The notes under the pieces were generated by a model. That model was not told where the DNA came from and ran no database searches. It saw only the letters and a list, made by a program, of their open reading frames with translations. Shown here piece by piece: positions 33,849 through 41,932 of a stretch of 64,000 nucleotides of DNA. Position 1 is the first letter of the stretch. Every line of letters starts with the position of its first letter. Origin of the DNA: Paenibacillus sinensis (GTDB lineage Bacteria > Bacillota > Bacilli > Paenibacillales > Paenibacillaceae); the NCBI RefSeq assembly GCF_019904155.1, contig NZ_JAHCMB010000121.1, positions 62,001-126,000 on the forward strand, read 5' to 3'. The position numbers and the translations under genes were made by a program.

Positions 33849-34565
33849 ATGCGTTTACGCGGTAGAAAAGGAATCAGAGAGAATCTGGAGGAGCAGACCG
33901 ATCTGGTTGTGCTTGATCCCAGATCATATAAGGGACAGTGGTCAAAGGTCTTTGGCAATGACCGCCCGATTTATGTCGAATTCGGCATGGGAAAGGGACA
34001 GTTCATCAGCAGGATGAGCCACAGATACCCGGAGGTCAACTTCATTGGAATCGACATGTATGATGAACTGATCCGGCGCGCTTCGGAGAAAGCAAGGGGC
34101 GTATGGGAGACGGAGGGAGAATCCACGCCGCCCAATTTGAAGCTGGCGCTGGCCAATATCGATTATGCGGAGGAAGTCTTCGCCCCTGGAGAGCTTGAGC
34201 GAATTTATCTGAACTTCAGCGATCCGTGGCCCAAGACGAAGCATGCGCGGCGCAGACTGACGCATCCCCGCTTCCTGGAGAAGTACCGGACGCTGCTGAA
34301 CCCGCTTGGCGAGATTCACCTGAAGACGGATTCGCGCAGCCTGTTCGAGTTCTCGCTGAACTCTTTTGCCGATTTCGGGCTGCAGATGACGAATATTTCC
34401 CTGGATCTGCATACGGGCGGCATTATTAATGAAGATCATGTCATGACCGAATATGAGACGAAATTTGTCGGACAAGGTATTCAGATTAATCGCTGCGAGG
34501 CGATTGTCGGGGCCGAGGCGCTTGAACGCTATAAGTCGTCAAGACTCGACAAATACAGAATGTAA
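33849..34565 (+). CDS. trmB: tRNA (guanine-N7)-methyltransferase
   Basis: A 238-residue enzyme that makes m7G46 in tRNA variable loops. It starts MRLRGRKGIRENLEEQ, as TrmB/YtmQ does in Bacillus. VEFGMGKGQFISRMSHRYPE is the SAM motif I, FIGIDMYDELIRRASEKA motif II, then LNFSDPWPKTKHARRRLTHP is the diagnostic TrmB block (catalytic Asp). The tail LKTDSRSLFEFSL and EYETKFVGQG completes the family. ATG 33849 has AAAGGAG 6 bases upstream, so the in-frame ATG at 33819 is not used. A possible promoter is TTTACT (33773) and CACAAT (33796). Confidence 0.95.
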   Translation: MRLRGRKGIRENLEEQTDLVVLDPRSYKGQWSKVFGNDRPIYVEFGMGKGQFISRMSHRYPEVNFIGIDMYDELIRRASEKARGVWETEGESTPPNLKLALANIDYAEEVFAPGELERIYLNFSDPWPKTKHARRRLTHPRFLEKYRTLLNPLGEIHLKTDSRSLFEFSLNSFADFGLQMTNISLDLHTGGIINEDHVMTEYETKFVGQGIQINRCEAIVGAEALERYKSSRLDKYRM

Positions 34566-34588
34566 GGGAAAGCGAATACGAACACAGC

Positions 34589-34624
34589 GCAAGAGGGCCC
34601 CGGATGAACCGGAGGCCCTCTTGC
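34589..34624. terminator. Hairpin between convergent genes
   Basis: GCAAGAGGGCC (34589-34599) pairs with GGCCCTCTTGC (34614-34624), 11 bp. T runs are absent, so strength is uncertain; it separates trmB from the convergent glycosyltransferase gene. Confidence 0.6.
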
Positions 34625-34660
34625 ATTGTACCCGAGATAGAATCCGGGAATGGCTTGCCG

Positions 34661-35779
34661 CTACTTCAGCATCTCCAGAATGCTCTGGGCGCTCTGCTGC
34701 GGATTGTATTTCGCGATGCTCGCCAGATGAGCCTTGCGCTTGGCCTGGAATCCGGGCCGGTCGCTCAGCAGCTTATCCATCCATTTGGCGACGACCTCCA
34801 GCGACAGAATTGGCTCGCCGAGCCCAAGCGCGGTGAAATACCGGCTGTTCTCTTCCTCCTGGCCGGGAAGCGGATGATAGAAGAGCATCGGAATGCCCTT
34901 GGCCAGCCCTTCGCTGCAGGTCATGCCTCCCGGCTTCGTCACCAGGAGGTCGGACACCTCCATCAGCTTGTCGACTTCCTTCGTGAAGCCGATAAGGGAG
35001 ATATTCGGATGGTCAAAGCGCGGGTCTTCCCGCATCTCCTCCAGCAGATCCTCGTTGCGCCCGGTGCAAAAAATCAGCTGAATCCGGTCCCGCCAGCCCG
35101 CGATAAAATGATTCACCACCTGGTCGTTCATAATCCCCCAGCCTCCGCCCATAACGAGCACGGTTGGCATGTCCTTAAGTCCGAACCGCTGCAGAATTTC
35201 TTCGCGCCCGGGATGTTCCCAGAATGAGGGATGAACCGGGATGCCCGTCACCCTGATTTTACCAGGCGCAACCCCCTTCAGCAGAAGCTTGGTTCTTACT
35301 TCCTGGGTTGAGACCAGGTAACGGTCCACATCCCGGCTGATCCAGGTGGCATGCGCATCGTAATCGGTGATGACCGTACAGAGCGGAATAATCTTAAAGG
35401 AAGGGTCCAGCCGCTTCAGACGGGAAATCACCGCGCTCGGAATGAAATGGGTGCAGACGATGACATCCGGGCGCAGCTGCTGAATAATATTTTTCATATG
35501 GGTATAAAAAAGCCGGTGTAGGGCAAGTGTGGTAAGACGATTGAACGATTTCTGATGCTTGTATACATACCCCATCAGCTTGGGACGGGTTAACACCGTC
35601 TTGCGGTAGGCGGACAGAATCAGCGGTCCGATTCGGGGATTAAGGAAGTTGCCCGGCTCAAGAACCCGGGTCTGTATGTTCGGCGACAGCCTCCGGAGGC
35701 TGCTGGAGAGGGCGTAGGCCGCCTGGGTATGCCCTGCTCCAAAGCCCTCGGACAGCAGCAGTATTCGTTGTTTGTGCAT
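34661..35779 (-). CDS. Glycosyltransferase of the MGDG synthase/UgtP family
   Basis: A 372-residue GT28-type enzyme. LLLSEGFGAGHTQAAYALSS at residues 7-26 is the monogalactosyldiacylglycerol synthase N-terminal motif, VCTHFIPSAVI and CTVITDYDAHATWI follow, and the nucleotide-sugar site is VTKPGGMTCSEGLAKGIP near residue 275 with HPLPGQEEENSRYF. Bacillus UgtP adds glucose from UDP-glucose to diacylglycerol, making glycolipid and the anchor of lipoteichoic acid. Relatives of this length in Paenibacillus are numerous, so the sugar and acceptor are inferred. AGGTGA precedes ATG 35779 by about 10 bases. Confidence 0.85.
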   Translation of the reverse strand: MHKQRILLLSEGFGAGHTQAAYALSSSLRRLSPNIQTRVLEPGNFLNPRIGPLILSAYRKTVLTRPKLMGYVYKHQKSFNRLTTLALHRLFYTHMKNIIQQLRPDVIVCTHFIPSAVISRLKRLDPSFKIIPLCTVITDYDAHATWISRDVDRYLVSTQEVRTKLLLKGVAPGKIRVTGIPVHPSFWEHPGREEILQRFGLKDMPTVLVMGGGWGIMNDQVVNHFIAGWRDRIQLIFCTGRNEDLLEEMREDPRFDHPNISLIGFTKEVDKLMEVSDLLVTKPGGMTCSEGLAKGIPMLFYHPLPGQEEENSRYFTALGLGEPILSLEVVAKWMDKLLSDRPGFQAKRKAHLASIAKYNPQQSAQSILEMLK

Positions 35780-35882
35780 ATGTGTGATTCACCTGTTTCC
35801 CAATTGTGAGCATTGTGCATAAATCGTTGAGCCATTTCATTTTGGCAATGTTAAAGCTGTATTAAACTAACGTTATCAGGTT

Positions 35883-36410
35883 TTAGATCCACCATGCAAC
35901 CGCTGCGGCCGCAACCGAGGTTCCGATAATCGCGCCGGCGGCAACGTCGGACGGATAATGCAGCCCGAGGTAAATCCGCGAGAAGCCTACGAGGACGGCG
36001 GCGGGCAGAAGAACGAATGCAAGGGGAGGAAATGCGGCTATATAAGGTACGGTAGCCGCAAACACCGCCGTCGTGTGCCCGGACGGAAAGGAATGGTCCT
36101 TCAGCGGATTGCGGAAGGTATTCGTGCCGGGGAGAGCGAGATAAGGCCGGATTCGCGGATACATTTTTTTGGCGACGGCGACGGGAAGATGACTGACCAC
36201 AATGGCGGTCAGAGCCTGCTGGGCCGGCTGCTTGAGTGTCTCCGGAGCGATAGCCCAGACGAGAAGGCTGATGCCTAACGTGGCGGTGGCGCCGCCCAGA
36301 TGAGTCAGGTAAAAGAGTAAAAAATTCAGATAGCGGTTGTGCAGACGTCCGTTAATCCATTGAAACAGGCGGCGCTCCGCTGTAAGCAGTTTTGTTATTC
36401 CAGGTCTCAT
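35883..36410 (-). CDS. PAP2 family phosphatase (BcrC-like)
   Basis: A 175-residue membrane phosphatase with five or six hydrophobic segments. The three PAP2 motifs are complete: KKMYPRIRP (KxxxxxxRP), PSGHTT and SRIYLGLHYPSDV. Such short proteins dephosphorylate undecaprenyl pyrophosphate (BcrC) or phosphatidyl lipids on the outer membrane face. GGAGGG lies 8 bases before the ATG. It lies downstream of no other same-strand gene, with its own promoter region shared with the GT2 gene upstream. Confidence 0.88.
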   Translation of the reverse strand: MRPGITKLLTAERRLFQWINGRLHNRYLNFLLFYLTHLGGATATLGISLLVWAIAPETLKQPAQQALTAIVVSHLPVAVAKKMYPRIRPYLALPGTNTFRNPLKDHSFPSGHTTAVFAATVPYIAAFPPLAFVLLPAAVLVGFSRIYLGLHYPSDVAAGAIIGTSVAAAAVAWWI

Positions 36411-36823
36411 ATTCGGTCCCTCCGCTGTAACGGCCGCCGGACTTGCCGGCGTGATTTAGGATAACCCGCTTAAGCCTTTATAACTACTCTCATCATACTT
36501 TTTCGAATATGACGATTTCAAGAAAAAGCTCGATTTCAGGCGAAAAATGACAGTTTTGACTTGACGTGCCCAAAGCCGTACAATGATTCAAGCGGCTTCT
36601 CCACGTTTATTATGGTAGCAGAGAAAATCAAGCGGATTGTTAAATCAAATCACGCTAATTAAAATACCACTAAACGTTTAAAAACAAATTAAAACGGATA
36701 AGCGCTGACCGTATGAAGATTTCTTCGTTCGTTGTGCAAGCATGTATCAAAAGGGTCATTCATCACACTCAAGGCTCAGAGAAAAAAAGAACCTGAACCT
36801 AAAAAAGGGGGCATCACAGGAAC
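36411..36823. other. Intergenic region with a strong promoter and a 240-base leader
   Basis: AT-rich sequence. The promoter at 36556-36584 points to the GT2 gene. The transcribed leader holds no riboswitch I recognise; TCAAGCGG occurs twice (about 36587 and 36630), and AAACGTTT is a small palindrome near 36672. Confidence 0.6.
36556..36584 (+). promoter_or_regulatory. Promoter of the GT2 glycosyltransferase gene
   Basis: TTGACT (36556-36561), 17-bp spacer, TACAAT (36579-36584). Predicted start near 36591, leaving an unusually long 5' untranslated region of about 230 bases. Confidence 0.7.
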
Positions 36824-38062
36824 ATGACAGACGCAATTTTTGTATCGCTCCAGGCCGTCTTGGCGCTGATCGCCATCTATCAGTTCGGCTTCTCGCTGTT
36901 CGGATTGCGCAAGAAGAAGAAAAAAGAGCACTTTCCGCCGCAGAAATCCTTTGCGGTGCTGGTAGCAGCCCATAACGAAGAAGAAGTCGTCGGGGCGCTT
37001 ATGGAGAATCTCAAGCAGCTTAACTACCCGAAAGAACTGTACGATGTATTCGTTATCTGCGATAACTGTACGGACAATACGGCGAAGATCGTCCGCGAGC
37101 ACGGCATGAACGCCTGCGTGCGCGTTAACCCGGATCTGCGGGGCAAAGGGTATGCGATCGAATGGATGCTCAAGAACTTGTGGAGCATGCCGCGCCAGTA
37201 CGACGCCGTCGTGATGTTCGACGCCGACAACCTGGCACACACGGATTTCCTGATTGAAATGAACAATGATCTCTGCTCCGGAGCCAAGGTCATCCAGGGC
37301 TACATCGATACGAAGAATCCGGAGGATTCCTGGATTACAGCCGCGTACGGCATCTCATACTGGTATATCAACCGGCTGTGGCAGCTGTCCCGCCACAATC
37401 TCGGGATGGCCAACTTCCTTGGTGGTACAGGCATGTGCTTCGAGGCGAATCTGCTGAAGGAAATGGGCTGGGGAGCGACCAGTCTGGTCGAGGATCTGGA
37501 GTTCACGATGCGGAGCGCTTCCAAGGGCGTGTATCCCAGATTTAATTACGACGCCAAGGTATTCGACGAGAAGCCGCTCACATTCAAGGCTTCTTCCAGA
37601 CAGAGACTGCGGTGGATGCAAGGTCACTTCACCGTCGCACGCCGTTATTTCTTCCCGCTATTGTGGCAGAGCGTGAAAGAGCGCAGCCTCACGAAGTTTG
37701 ATCTTGCGCTGTATGGCGTGAATGTATACATTGTGCTGCTGACGTTCCTGATGACTGCGGTCATGTGGATCGACAGCTCGCTGCTCGGAGGCCCGCATAT
37801 CGCGAATCTGTACGGGCATCTGCCGATCTGGCTCAGCTATGCTGCCATCGGCGCGAATGTCTTCACCTTCTTCATCTCGATGCTGCTGGAGAAAGTGAAG
37901 TTCAAGAAGGTGTATCTCTACATGCTGCTGTTCCCGATCTACCTGATCTCTTGGTATCCGATTACGTTCTATGCTTTCTTCACCCAGAACAACAAGCAGT
38001 GGAGCCACACCAAGCATACGCGCGTCGTCCGGCTTGAGGAAGTGCAGAGCAAGCAGGGCTAA
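36824..38062 (+). CDS. Family 2 glycosyltransferase, processive membrane type
   Basis: A 412-residue membrane enzyme. One N-terminal membrane helix (about 4-24), then the GT-A domain: VLVAAHNEEEVVGALMENL, DVFVICDNCTDNT, VVMFDADN (DxD metal site near residue 132), LVEDLEFTMRS and the acceptor/processivity motif RQRLRWMQGH near residue 260, then three or four C-terminal membrane helices. This layout is that of hyaluronan synthase/PgaC/BcsA-like enzymes that polymerise and export a polysaccharide. The polymer is unknown, and no other polysaccharide genes adjoin. AAAAAGGGGG lies about 15 bases before the ATG. Confidence 0.88.
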   Translation: MTDAIFVSLQAVLALIAIYQFGFSLFGLRKKKKKEHFPPQKSFAVLVAAHNEEEVVGALMENLKQLNYPKELYDVFVICDNCTDNTAKIVREHGMNACVRVNPDLRGKGYAIEWMLKNLWSMPRQYDAVVMFDADNLAHTDFLIEMNNDLCSGAKVIQGYIDTKNPEDSWITAAYGISYWYINRLWQLSRHNLGMANFLGGTGMCFEANLLKEMGWGATSLVEDLEFTMRSASKGVYPRFNYDAKVFDEKPLTFKASSRQRLRWMQGHFTVARRYFFPLLWQSVKERSLTKFDLALYGVNVYIVLLTFLMTAVMWIDSSLLGGPHIANLYGHLPIWLSYAAIGANVFTFFISMLLEKVKFKKVYLYMLLFPIYLISWYPITFYAFFTQNNKQWSHTKHTRVVRLEEVQSKQG

Positions 38063-38106
38063 GACTGGCTGCCCGATCGAAGTGAGAACAATATCCGAAT
38101 TAAAGA

Positions 38107-38135
38107 TTGACAATAATCGAGTAAGAGTGTATAGT
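38107..38135 (+). promoter_or_regulatory. infC operon promoter
   Basis: Perfect TTGACA (38107-38112), 17-bp spacer, TATAGT (38130-38135). Predicted start near 38142, placing the L20 leader directly in the transcript. Confidence 0.85.
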
Positions 38136-38141
38136 GTTCAA

Positions 38142-38294
38142 GTGCGCTAAACTTAGAGATTACAAGCAGAAGCACCGGCTTCTCACCTGAACGGCCTTTG
38201 GCCGGCTGGTTTTGATCTCAATGCTTTATGAATGCTGTTAATTCATGAACGTTGATCAAACGGGTTGTCGGTATTGCCGACAGCCCGTTTTTTG
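38142..38294 (+). ncRNA. Ribosomal L20 leader (infC-rpmI-rplT attenuator)
   Basis: The leader has the CAGAAGCACCGGCTTCTC segment and a long structured region ending in an intrinsic terminator: AAACGGGTTGTCGG (38258-38271) pairs with its near-complement at 38276-38290, followed by T residues. In Bacillus, excess L20 binds this leader and favours the terminator, lowering all three genes. Position and layout match; recognition is by eye. Confidence 0.85.
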
Positions 38295-38348
38295 ATGGAA
38301 GAAGCTGTTGTTAAAGAAAGAACCATTCAGATCCGGAGGTGGAGAGTT

Positions 38349-38861
38349 ATCAGTAAGGAACATATGATCAATGATGAAATTCGGGCGAAAGAAGTCCGTT
38401 TGGTTGGTGCGGAAGGAGAACAAATCGGGATTAAACCGATCCGCGAAGCGCTGCAGATGGCTATCGATCTGAATCTGGATCTGGTCAACGTTGCACCGCA
38501 AGCGAAGCCGCCGGTATGCCGCATCATGGATTACGGCAAGTTCCGCTATGAGCAGCAGAAGAAAGAGAAGGAAGCACGCAAGAACCAGAAGATCGTGGAC
38601 ATCAAGGAAGTCTGGTTCCGTGCGAACATTGAGGAACATGATTATCAGACGAAGTTCCGCAATGTGATCAAATTTCTGAATGAAGGCGACAAGGTGAAAT
38701 GTTCCGTCCGCTTCCGCGGACGCGAAATTACCCATGCGAATATCGGTCAAAAAATTCTGGAGCGCGTGAAGTCGGAAGTGGCCGAAATCTCCGTTGTGGA
38801 ACGCCAGCCCAAGTTGGAAGGCCGCAGCATGATCATGATCCTGGCGCCGAAATCTTCTTAA
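38349..38861 (+). CDS. infC: Translation initiation factor IF-3, ATC start
   Basis: A 170-residue IF-3 with both domains: N-domain [20 protein letters not shown], linker [20 protein letters not shown] and C-domain [17 protein letters not shown] to ILAPKSS. It blocks premature 50S joining and checks the start codon. The start is probably ATC at 38349: GGAGGT (38335-38340) stands 8 bases before it, and the protein then begins [11 protein letters not shown], aligned with Bacillus IF-3 (ISKD...). Non-AUG (AUU or AUC) starts of infC are the known basis of its autoregulation. The ATG at 38364 is a poorer alternative, with only AAGGAA three bases away. Confidence 0.95.
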   Translation: MSKEHMINDEIRAKEVRLVGAEGEQIGIKPIREALQMAIDLNLDLVNVAPQAKPPVCRIMDYGKFRYEQQKKEKEARKNQKIVDIKEVWFRANIEEHDYQTKFRNVIKFLNEGDKVKCSVRFRGREITHANIGQKILERVKSEVAEISVVERQPKLEGRSMIMILAPKSS

Positions 38862-38890
38862 AGAACCATTATTCCCGAGGAGGAAACACA

Positions 38891-39091
38891 ATGCCTAAAA
38901 TGAAAACTCACAGCAGCCTGAAAGGCCGCTTCAAGATCACTGGAACCGGTAAAGTAATGCGTTACAAAGCGTACAAGAACCACCTGCTGTCCCACAAATC
39001 CAAACGTGCGAAGCGCGTACTGGGAACCAACCCTGAAATGGCTCCCGGCGATGTAAGACGCCTGAAGCAAGGCCTGGCTAACCTGAAATAG
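38891..39091 (+). CDS. rpmI: 50S ribosomal protein bL35
   Basis: A 66-residue basic protein starting [20 protein letters not shown], the conserved bL35 start, and ending [18 protein letters not shown] lies 8 bases before ATG 38891. It follows infC by 29 bases and is co-transcribed in the L20-regulated operon. Confidence 0.97.
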   Translation: MPKMKTHSSLKGRFKITGTGKVMRYKAYKNHLLSHKSKRAKRVLGTNPEMAPGDVRRLKQGLANLK

Positions 39092-39106
39092 TATTTCTTT
39101 ACCGGA

Positions 39107-39202
39107 ATAACCGTTCCCTCCTCTTGAAGGGGGAAGGTTATGAAAGCCTCGAACTTGGCGAAGCCCGGGGAGAGGACCTTCAATCGGCATATTATCATCT
39201 GA
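39107..39202 (+). other. Hairpin and possible 20-codon ORF between rpmI and rplT
   Basis: ATAACC (39107-39112) and the following GTTCCCTCC pair with GGGGGAAGGTTAT up to 39141. The hairpin's 3' arm contains GGGGGAAGG directly before ATG 39140, which opens a 20-codon frame ([10 protein letters not shown]... to TGA 39200-39202). The pairing would hide this ribosome site. Function unknown. Confidence 0.4.
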
Positions 39203-39255
39203 TGACGCCGCGAACGGCGCATGGATGTCTACATTTATTTGGGAGGTTTATTCAA

Positions 39256-39615
39256 ATGGCAAGAGTTAAAGGCGGCATCGTCGTACGTCGCAAACATAAA
39301 AAAGTTCTGAAACTGGCAAAGGGTTACTTCGGTTCCAAGCACCGCATTTTCAAGACTGCCAAAGAGCAGGTCAACAAATCCCTGGTTTATGCATACCGTG
39401 ACCGTCGTCAGACCAAGCGCAACTTCCGCAAGCTGTGGATCGTGCGTATCAACGCTGCAGCACGCTTGAACGGACTGTCCTACAACAAGCTGGTTCATGG
39501 CCTGAAGCTGGCCGGCGTGGACATCAACCGCAAAATGCTGGCCGATCTGGCCGTTAACGACCTGAACGCATTCAACTCCCTGGCTTCCGTAGCCAAAGAG
39601 AAGATCAACGCGTAA
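39256..39615 (+). CDS. rplT: 50S ribosomal protein bL20
   Basis: A 119-residue protein starting [20 protein letters not shown], with [16 protein letters not shown] and [13 protein letters not shown], all bL20 hallmarks. It binds 23S rRNA early in 50S assembly and represses its own operon through the leader at 38142-38294. GGGAGG lies about 9 bases before ATG 39256. An earlier in-frame ATG at 39124 region is not used. Confidence 0.97.
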   Translation: MARVKGGIVVRRKHKKVLKLAKGYFGSKHRIFKTAKEQVNKSLVYAYRDRRQTKRNFRKLWIVRINAAARLNGLSYNKLVHGLKLAGVDINRKMLADLAVNDLNAFNSLASVAKEKINA

Positions 39616-39634
39616 GTCAGGACACCGACAAATG

Positions 39635-39675
39635 AAAAGCACCGCGCCGGGTATTCCGGAGAGCGGTGCTTTTTA
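39635..39675 (+). terminator. Terminator of infC-rpmI-rplT
   Basis: AAAAGCACCGC (39635-39645) pairs with GCGGTGCTTTT (39663-39673), inner CCGG/CCGG, followed by T. Confidence 0.88.
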
Positions 39676-39734
39676 ATGTGAGCGAAGCAGCCTGTTAGCG
39701 GGAACCTGCAAAGCAGCTGAACCCGTTCCAAAGC

Positions 39735-39762
39735 AACAGCCCCACTAAGTGGGGCTGTTTTG
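39735..39762 (+). terminator. Second hairpin before the convergent thioesterase gene
   Basis: AACAGCCCCAC (39735-39745) pairs with GTGGGGCTGTT (39749-39759), then TT. It can catch readthrough from rplT; on the minus strand it has no T run. Confidence 0.65.
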
Positions 39763-39772
39763 CGACGGGAGT

Positions 39773-40312
39773 TCATTCCCAGTATTTGGTGGTAGTAAGC
39801 TTGGAGGCCAGGTTCTTGCTGGCTGCGCGTCTCACCTTGCGTAGATTTGCGCGTTCCTCGGCGAGATCGCTAATCAGCTTCTCTTCCTCCGTTTCCGGAA
39901 TAACGGAAGGGACCGAGCTCGGAGCCCCGTCCTGGCCGATTGCCACGAAGGTAAGGAATGCGGTTGCCGCCACAGCGCGCTCTCCGGTGTATAGATTCTC
40001 GGAGATGACTTTGACGAAGACCTCAATGCTGGTTCGTCCGGTCCAGGAGACAAAGGATTCGAAGCAGAAGGAGTCGGTTGGACGGATCGGAAGAAGGAAA
40101 TCGACAGAATCGGTGGAGGCGGTGACGACGTTGCAGCGGCAGTGTCGCATAGCCGAGATGGAGGCAACTTCGTCGATGTTGCTCATCAGCTTGCCGCCAA
40201 AGAGGGTTTTATGATTGTTAATGTCATTCGGGAAGACTCTTCCCGTCTTGAACACGCGTGACTCCCTGCAATATTTCGAAGCCGGGACGGCCGGCTGGGA
40301 GGATTCACTCAT
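39773..40312 (-). CDS. Acyl-CoA thioesterase, hot-dog fold
   Basis: A 179-residue protein of the YkhA/YciA cytosolic acyl-CoA hydrolase family. VFPNDINNHKTLFGGKLMSNI is the characteristic block (the catalytic Asn/Asp of the hot-dog fold is in NDINNHKTLFGG), followed by FLLPIRPTDSF and FVSWTGRTSIEVFVKV. It releases free fatty acids from CoA esters. AAGGAAG lies 9 bases before ATG 40312. Single gene, convergent with rplT. Confidence 0.9.
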   Translation of the reverse strand: MSESSQPAVPASKYCRESRVFKTGRVFPNDINNHKTLFGGKLMSNIDEVASISAMRHCRCNVVTASTDSVDFLLPIRPTDSFCFESFVSWTGRTSIEVFVKVISENLYTGERAVAATAFLTFVAIGQDGAPSSVPSVIPETEEEKLISDLAEERANLRKVRRAASKNLASKLTTTKYWE

Positions 40313-40617
40313 GATATCGGCTTCCTTTCCGTGTAATGATAAGCCTTAATAATAATAGAATTCGCCAATTCGCGCAATACTATTAATAATGTCTATGGAA
40401 GGCTGCAATTTTGCTCGACTATATTTGACATACTTTGGATGGTTATCTAACACAGCGAGTTAGAGAAAGCGATTTCTTGAGGAAAAATGCAAATTTTATT
40501 TAACCTTCGGTCATTAAGTGACTGGATTTTACCTATTCTACCCGTTATAATTTGATTCAATGGCATGTCCAAATGAGAGTATAGAAGACATCCAAAATCT
40601 AAGGGGGATCTCAATCG
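40313..40617. other. Intergenic region upstream of the nucleoside importer
   Basis: It holds a promoter for the importer at 40425-40453, giving a leader of about 160 bases. A second TATAAT at 40546-40551 lacks a good -35. I see no purine riboswitch fold or other known leader. Confidence 0.5.
40425..40453 (+). promoter_or_regulatory. Candidate promoter of the nucleoside importer operon
   Basis: Perfect TTGACA (40425-40430), 17-bp spacer, weak -10 TAACAC (40448-40453). Confidence 0.5.
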
Positions 40618-41706
40618 ATGAAAAAAGTTATGAAGCTGTCTCTTGTTATGCTGCTTGCTTTCACGGTCATCCTGGCCGGCTGTGGCAAGAACAATAACAA
40701 CGCGGGAAACAACGCGTCCGGAGACACCGGTACCAACACAGGCACTAACGCAGCAGCCAATACAGGAACCGGCGAAGCAACAACAGATAACTCGAACATT
40801 AAAATCGGTATGGTTACCGACGTAGGCGGAGTTAACGACAAATCGTTCAACCAATCCGCTTGGGAAGCTCTCCAGGCTCTTGAGAAAGAAAGCGGCATTA
40901 AAGCTCAATACCTGCAAAGTAAGTCCAATGCCGATTATGAACCGAACCTGAACCAGTTCGTAAAAGACGGCTATGCCCTGACTTGGGGCATCGGATTTGA
41001 CCTCGGGGACGCTGTGAAGAAAGTAGCTACTGAGAACCCGGACGCCAAGCTGGCGATCATTGATAGCGTGGTTGACGCTCCTAACGTTGAGTCCGTTACC
41101 TTCTCCGAGAACGAAGGCTCGTTCCTCGTAGGCGTGGTAGCAGGTTTGACCACGAAGAGTAACAAGGTTGGCTTCATCGGCGGTATGGAAAGCCCTGTAA
41201 TCAAACGTTTCGAAGCTGGCTTCAAAGCAGGCGTCGCAGCGGTTAATCCTAGTGCAAAAGTAACAGTTACCTATGCAGGTGCTTACGACAAGCCTGATAC
41301 CGGTAAATCCCTTGCAGCAACGCTTTATGATGCAGGCAACGACATCATCTTCCCGGCAGCCGGCGCAACTGGCAACGGCGTATTCAACGAAGCGAAATCC
41401 CGCAACAAAGCAGGCGGTTCGAAGGTTTGGGTAATCGGCGTCGACAAAGACCAATCCCTCGAGTTCGGCGATGACGTAACGCTGACTTCCATGGTTAAGC
41501 GCGTAGACGAAGCTGTTAAGACGGTTTCCAAGCAAATCATGGACGGCACGTTCAAAGGCGGTTCGACAACCGTTCTGGGTCTGAAAGACAACGGCGTAGG
41601 TCTGCCTGATACTTCCAAAGCTAACGTAAGCGCGGATATCCTGGCTAAAGTAGACGACTACAAACAGCAAATCATCGACGGCAAGATCACGGTTCCTAGC
41701 GAATAA
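40618..41706 (+). CDS. BMP family nucleoside-binding lipoprotein
   Basis: A 362-residue lipoprotein. The signal peptide ends in LAGC (Cys 22), then an Asn/Thr/Gly-rich linker to about residue 60, then the BMP/Med domain: IKIGMVTDVGGVNDKSFNQS, GIGFDLGDAVKKVA, GSFLVGVVAGLTTKSNKVGF, FPAAGATGNGVF and VIGVDKDQS. It is the equivalent of Bacillus subtilis YufN/NupN, the receptor of a guanosine importer; purine nucleosides are the expected ligand. AAGGGGG lies 9 bases before the ATG. Gene order matches nupNOPQ. Confidence 0.9.
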   Translation: MKKVMKLSLVMLLAFTVILAGCGKNNNNAGNNASGDTGTNTGTNAAANTGTGEATTDNSNIKIGMVTDVGGVNDKSFNQSAWEALQALEKESGIKAQYLQSKSNADYEPNLNQFVKDGYALTWGIGFDLGDAVKKVATENPDAKLAIIDSVVDAPNVESVTFSENEGSFLVGVVAGLTTKSNKVGFIGGMESPVIKRFEAGFKAGVAAVNPSAKVTVTYAGAYDKPDTGKSLAATLYDAGNDIIFPAAGATGNGVFNEAKSRNKAGGSKVWVIGVDKDQSLEFGDDVTLTSMVKRVDEAVKTVSKQIMDGTFKGGSTTVLGLKDNGVGLPDTSKANVSADILAKVDDYKQQIIDGKITVPSE

Positions 41707-41750
41707 TTCTGTTCCATCGGCAACCAAACGAATACTTCGAATATGAGGAT

Positions 41751-41830
41751 CAAGGCCGGTTCTATAACTGGCCTTGTTCTCAGTTAAACAGCGGATACGG
41801 TACATGGGGCCCGGCTAAGATGCGGGCCCA
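41751..41830 (+). other. Two intercistronic hairpins after the binding-protein gene
   Basis: CAAGGCC (41751-41757) pairs with GGCCTTG (41770-41776), and ATGGG..CCCG (from 41803) pairs with CGGGCCCAT (to 41830). Neither has a long T run. Such structures often let the binding protein be made in excess over the transporter. Confidence 0.6.
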
Positions 41831-41932
41831 TCCGTCTGCTTACAAGCAGTAAAAAGGTAAAGGCCGGCCTTCATGAGGGAAGTGTCCAGCCGTGCCCATA
41901 TGTATATTTCATTCTGTAATGAGGGTGATTCC

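Noticed and set aside
36742..36975. 77-codon frame overlapping the start of the GT2 gene
   Set aside because: Out of frame with the clear glycosyltransferase, no ribosome site, ends inside the gene.
40313..40617. Purine riboswitch upstream of the nucleoside importer
   Set aside because: Expected from function, but the conserved junction bases and paired loops are not seen.
40447..41805. 452-codon open frame opposite the nucleoside-binding lipoprotein gene
   Set aside because: Shadow of a clear lipoprotein gene; no recognisable domain and no ribosome site.
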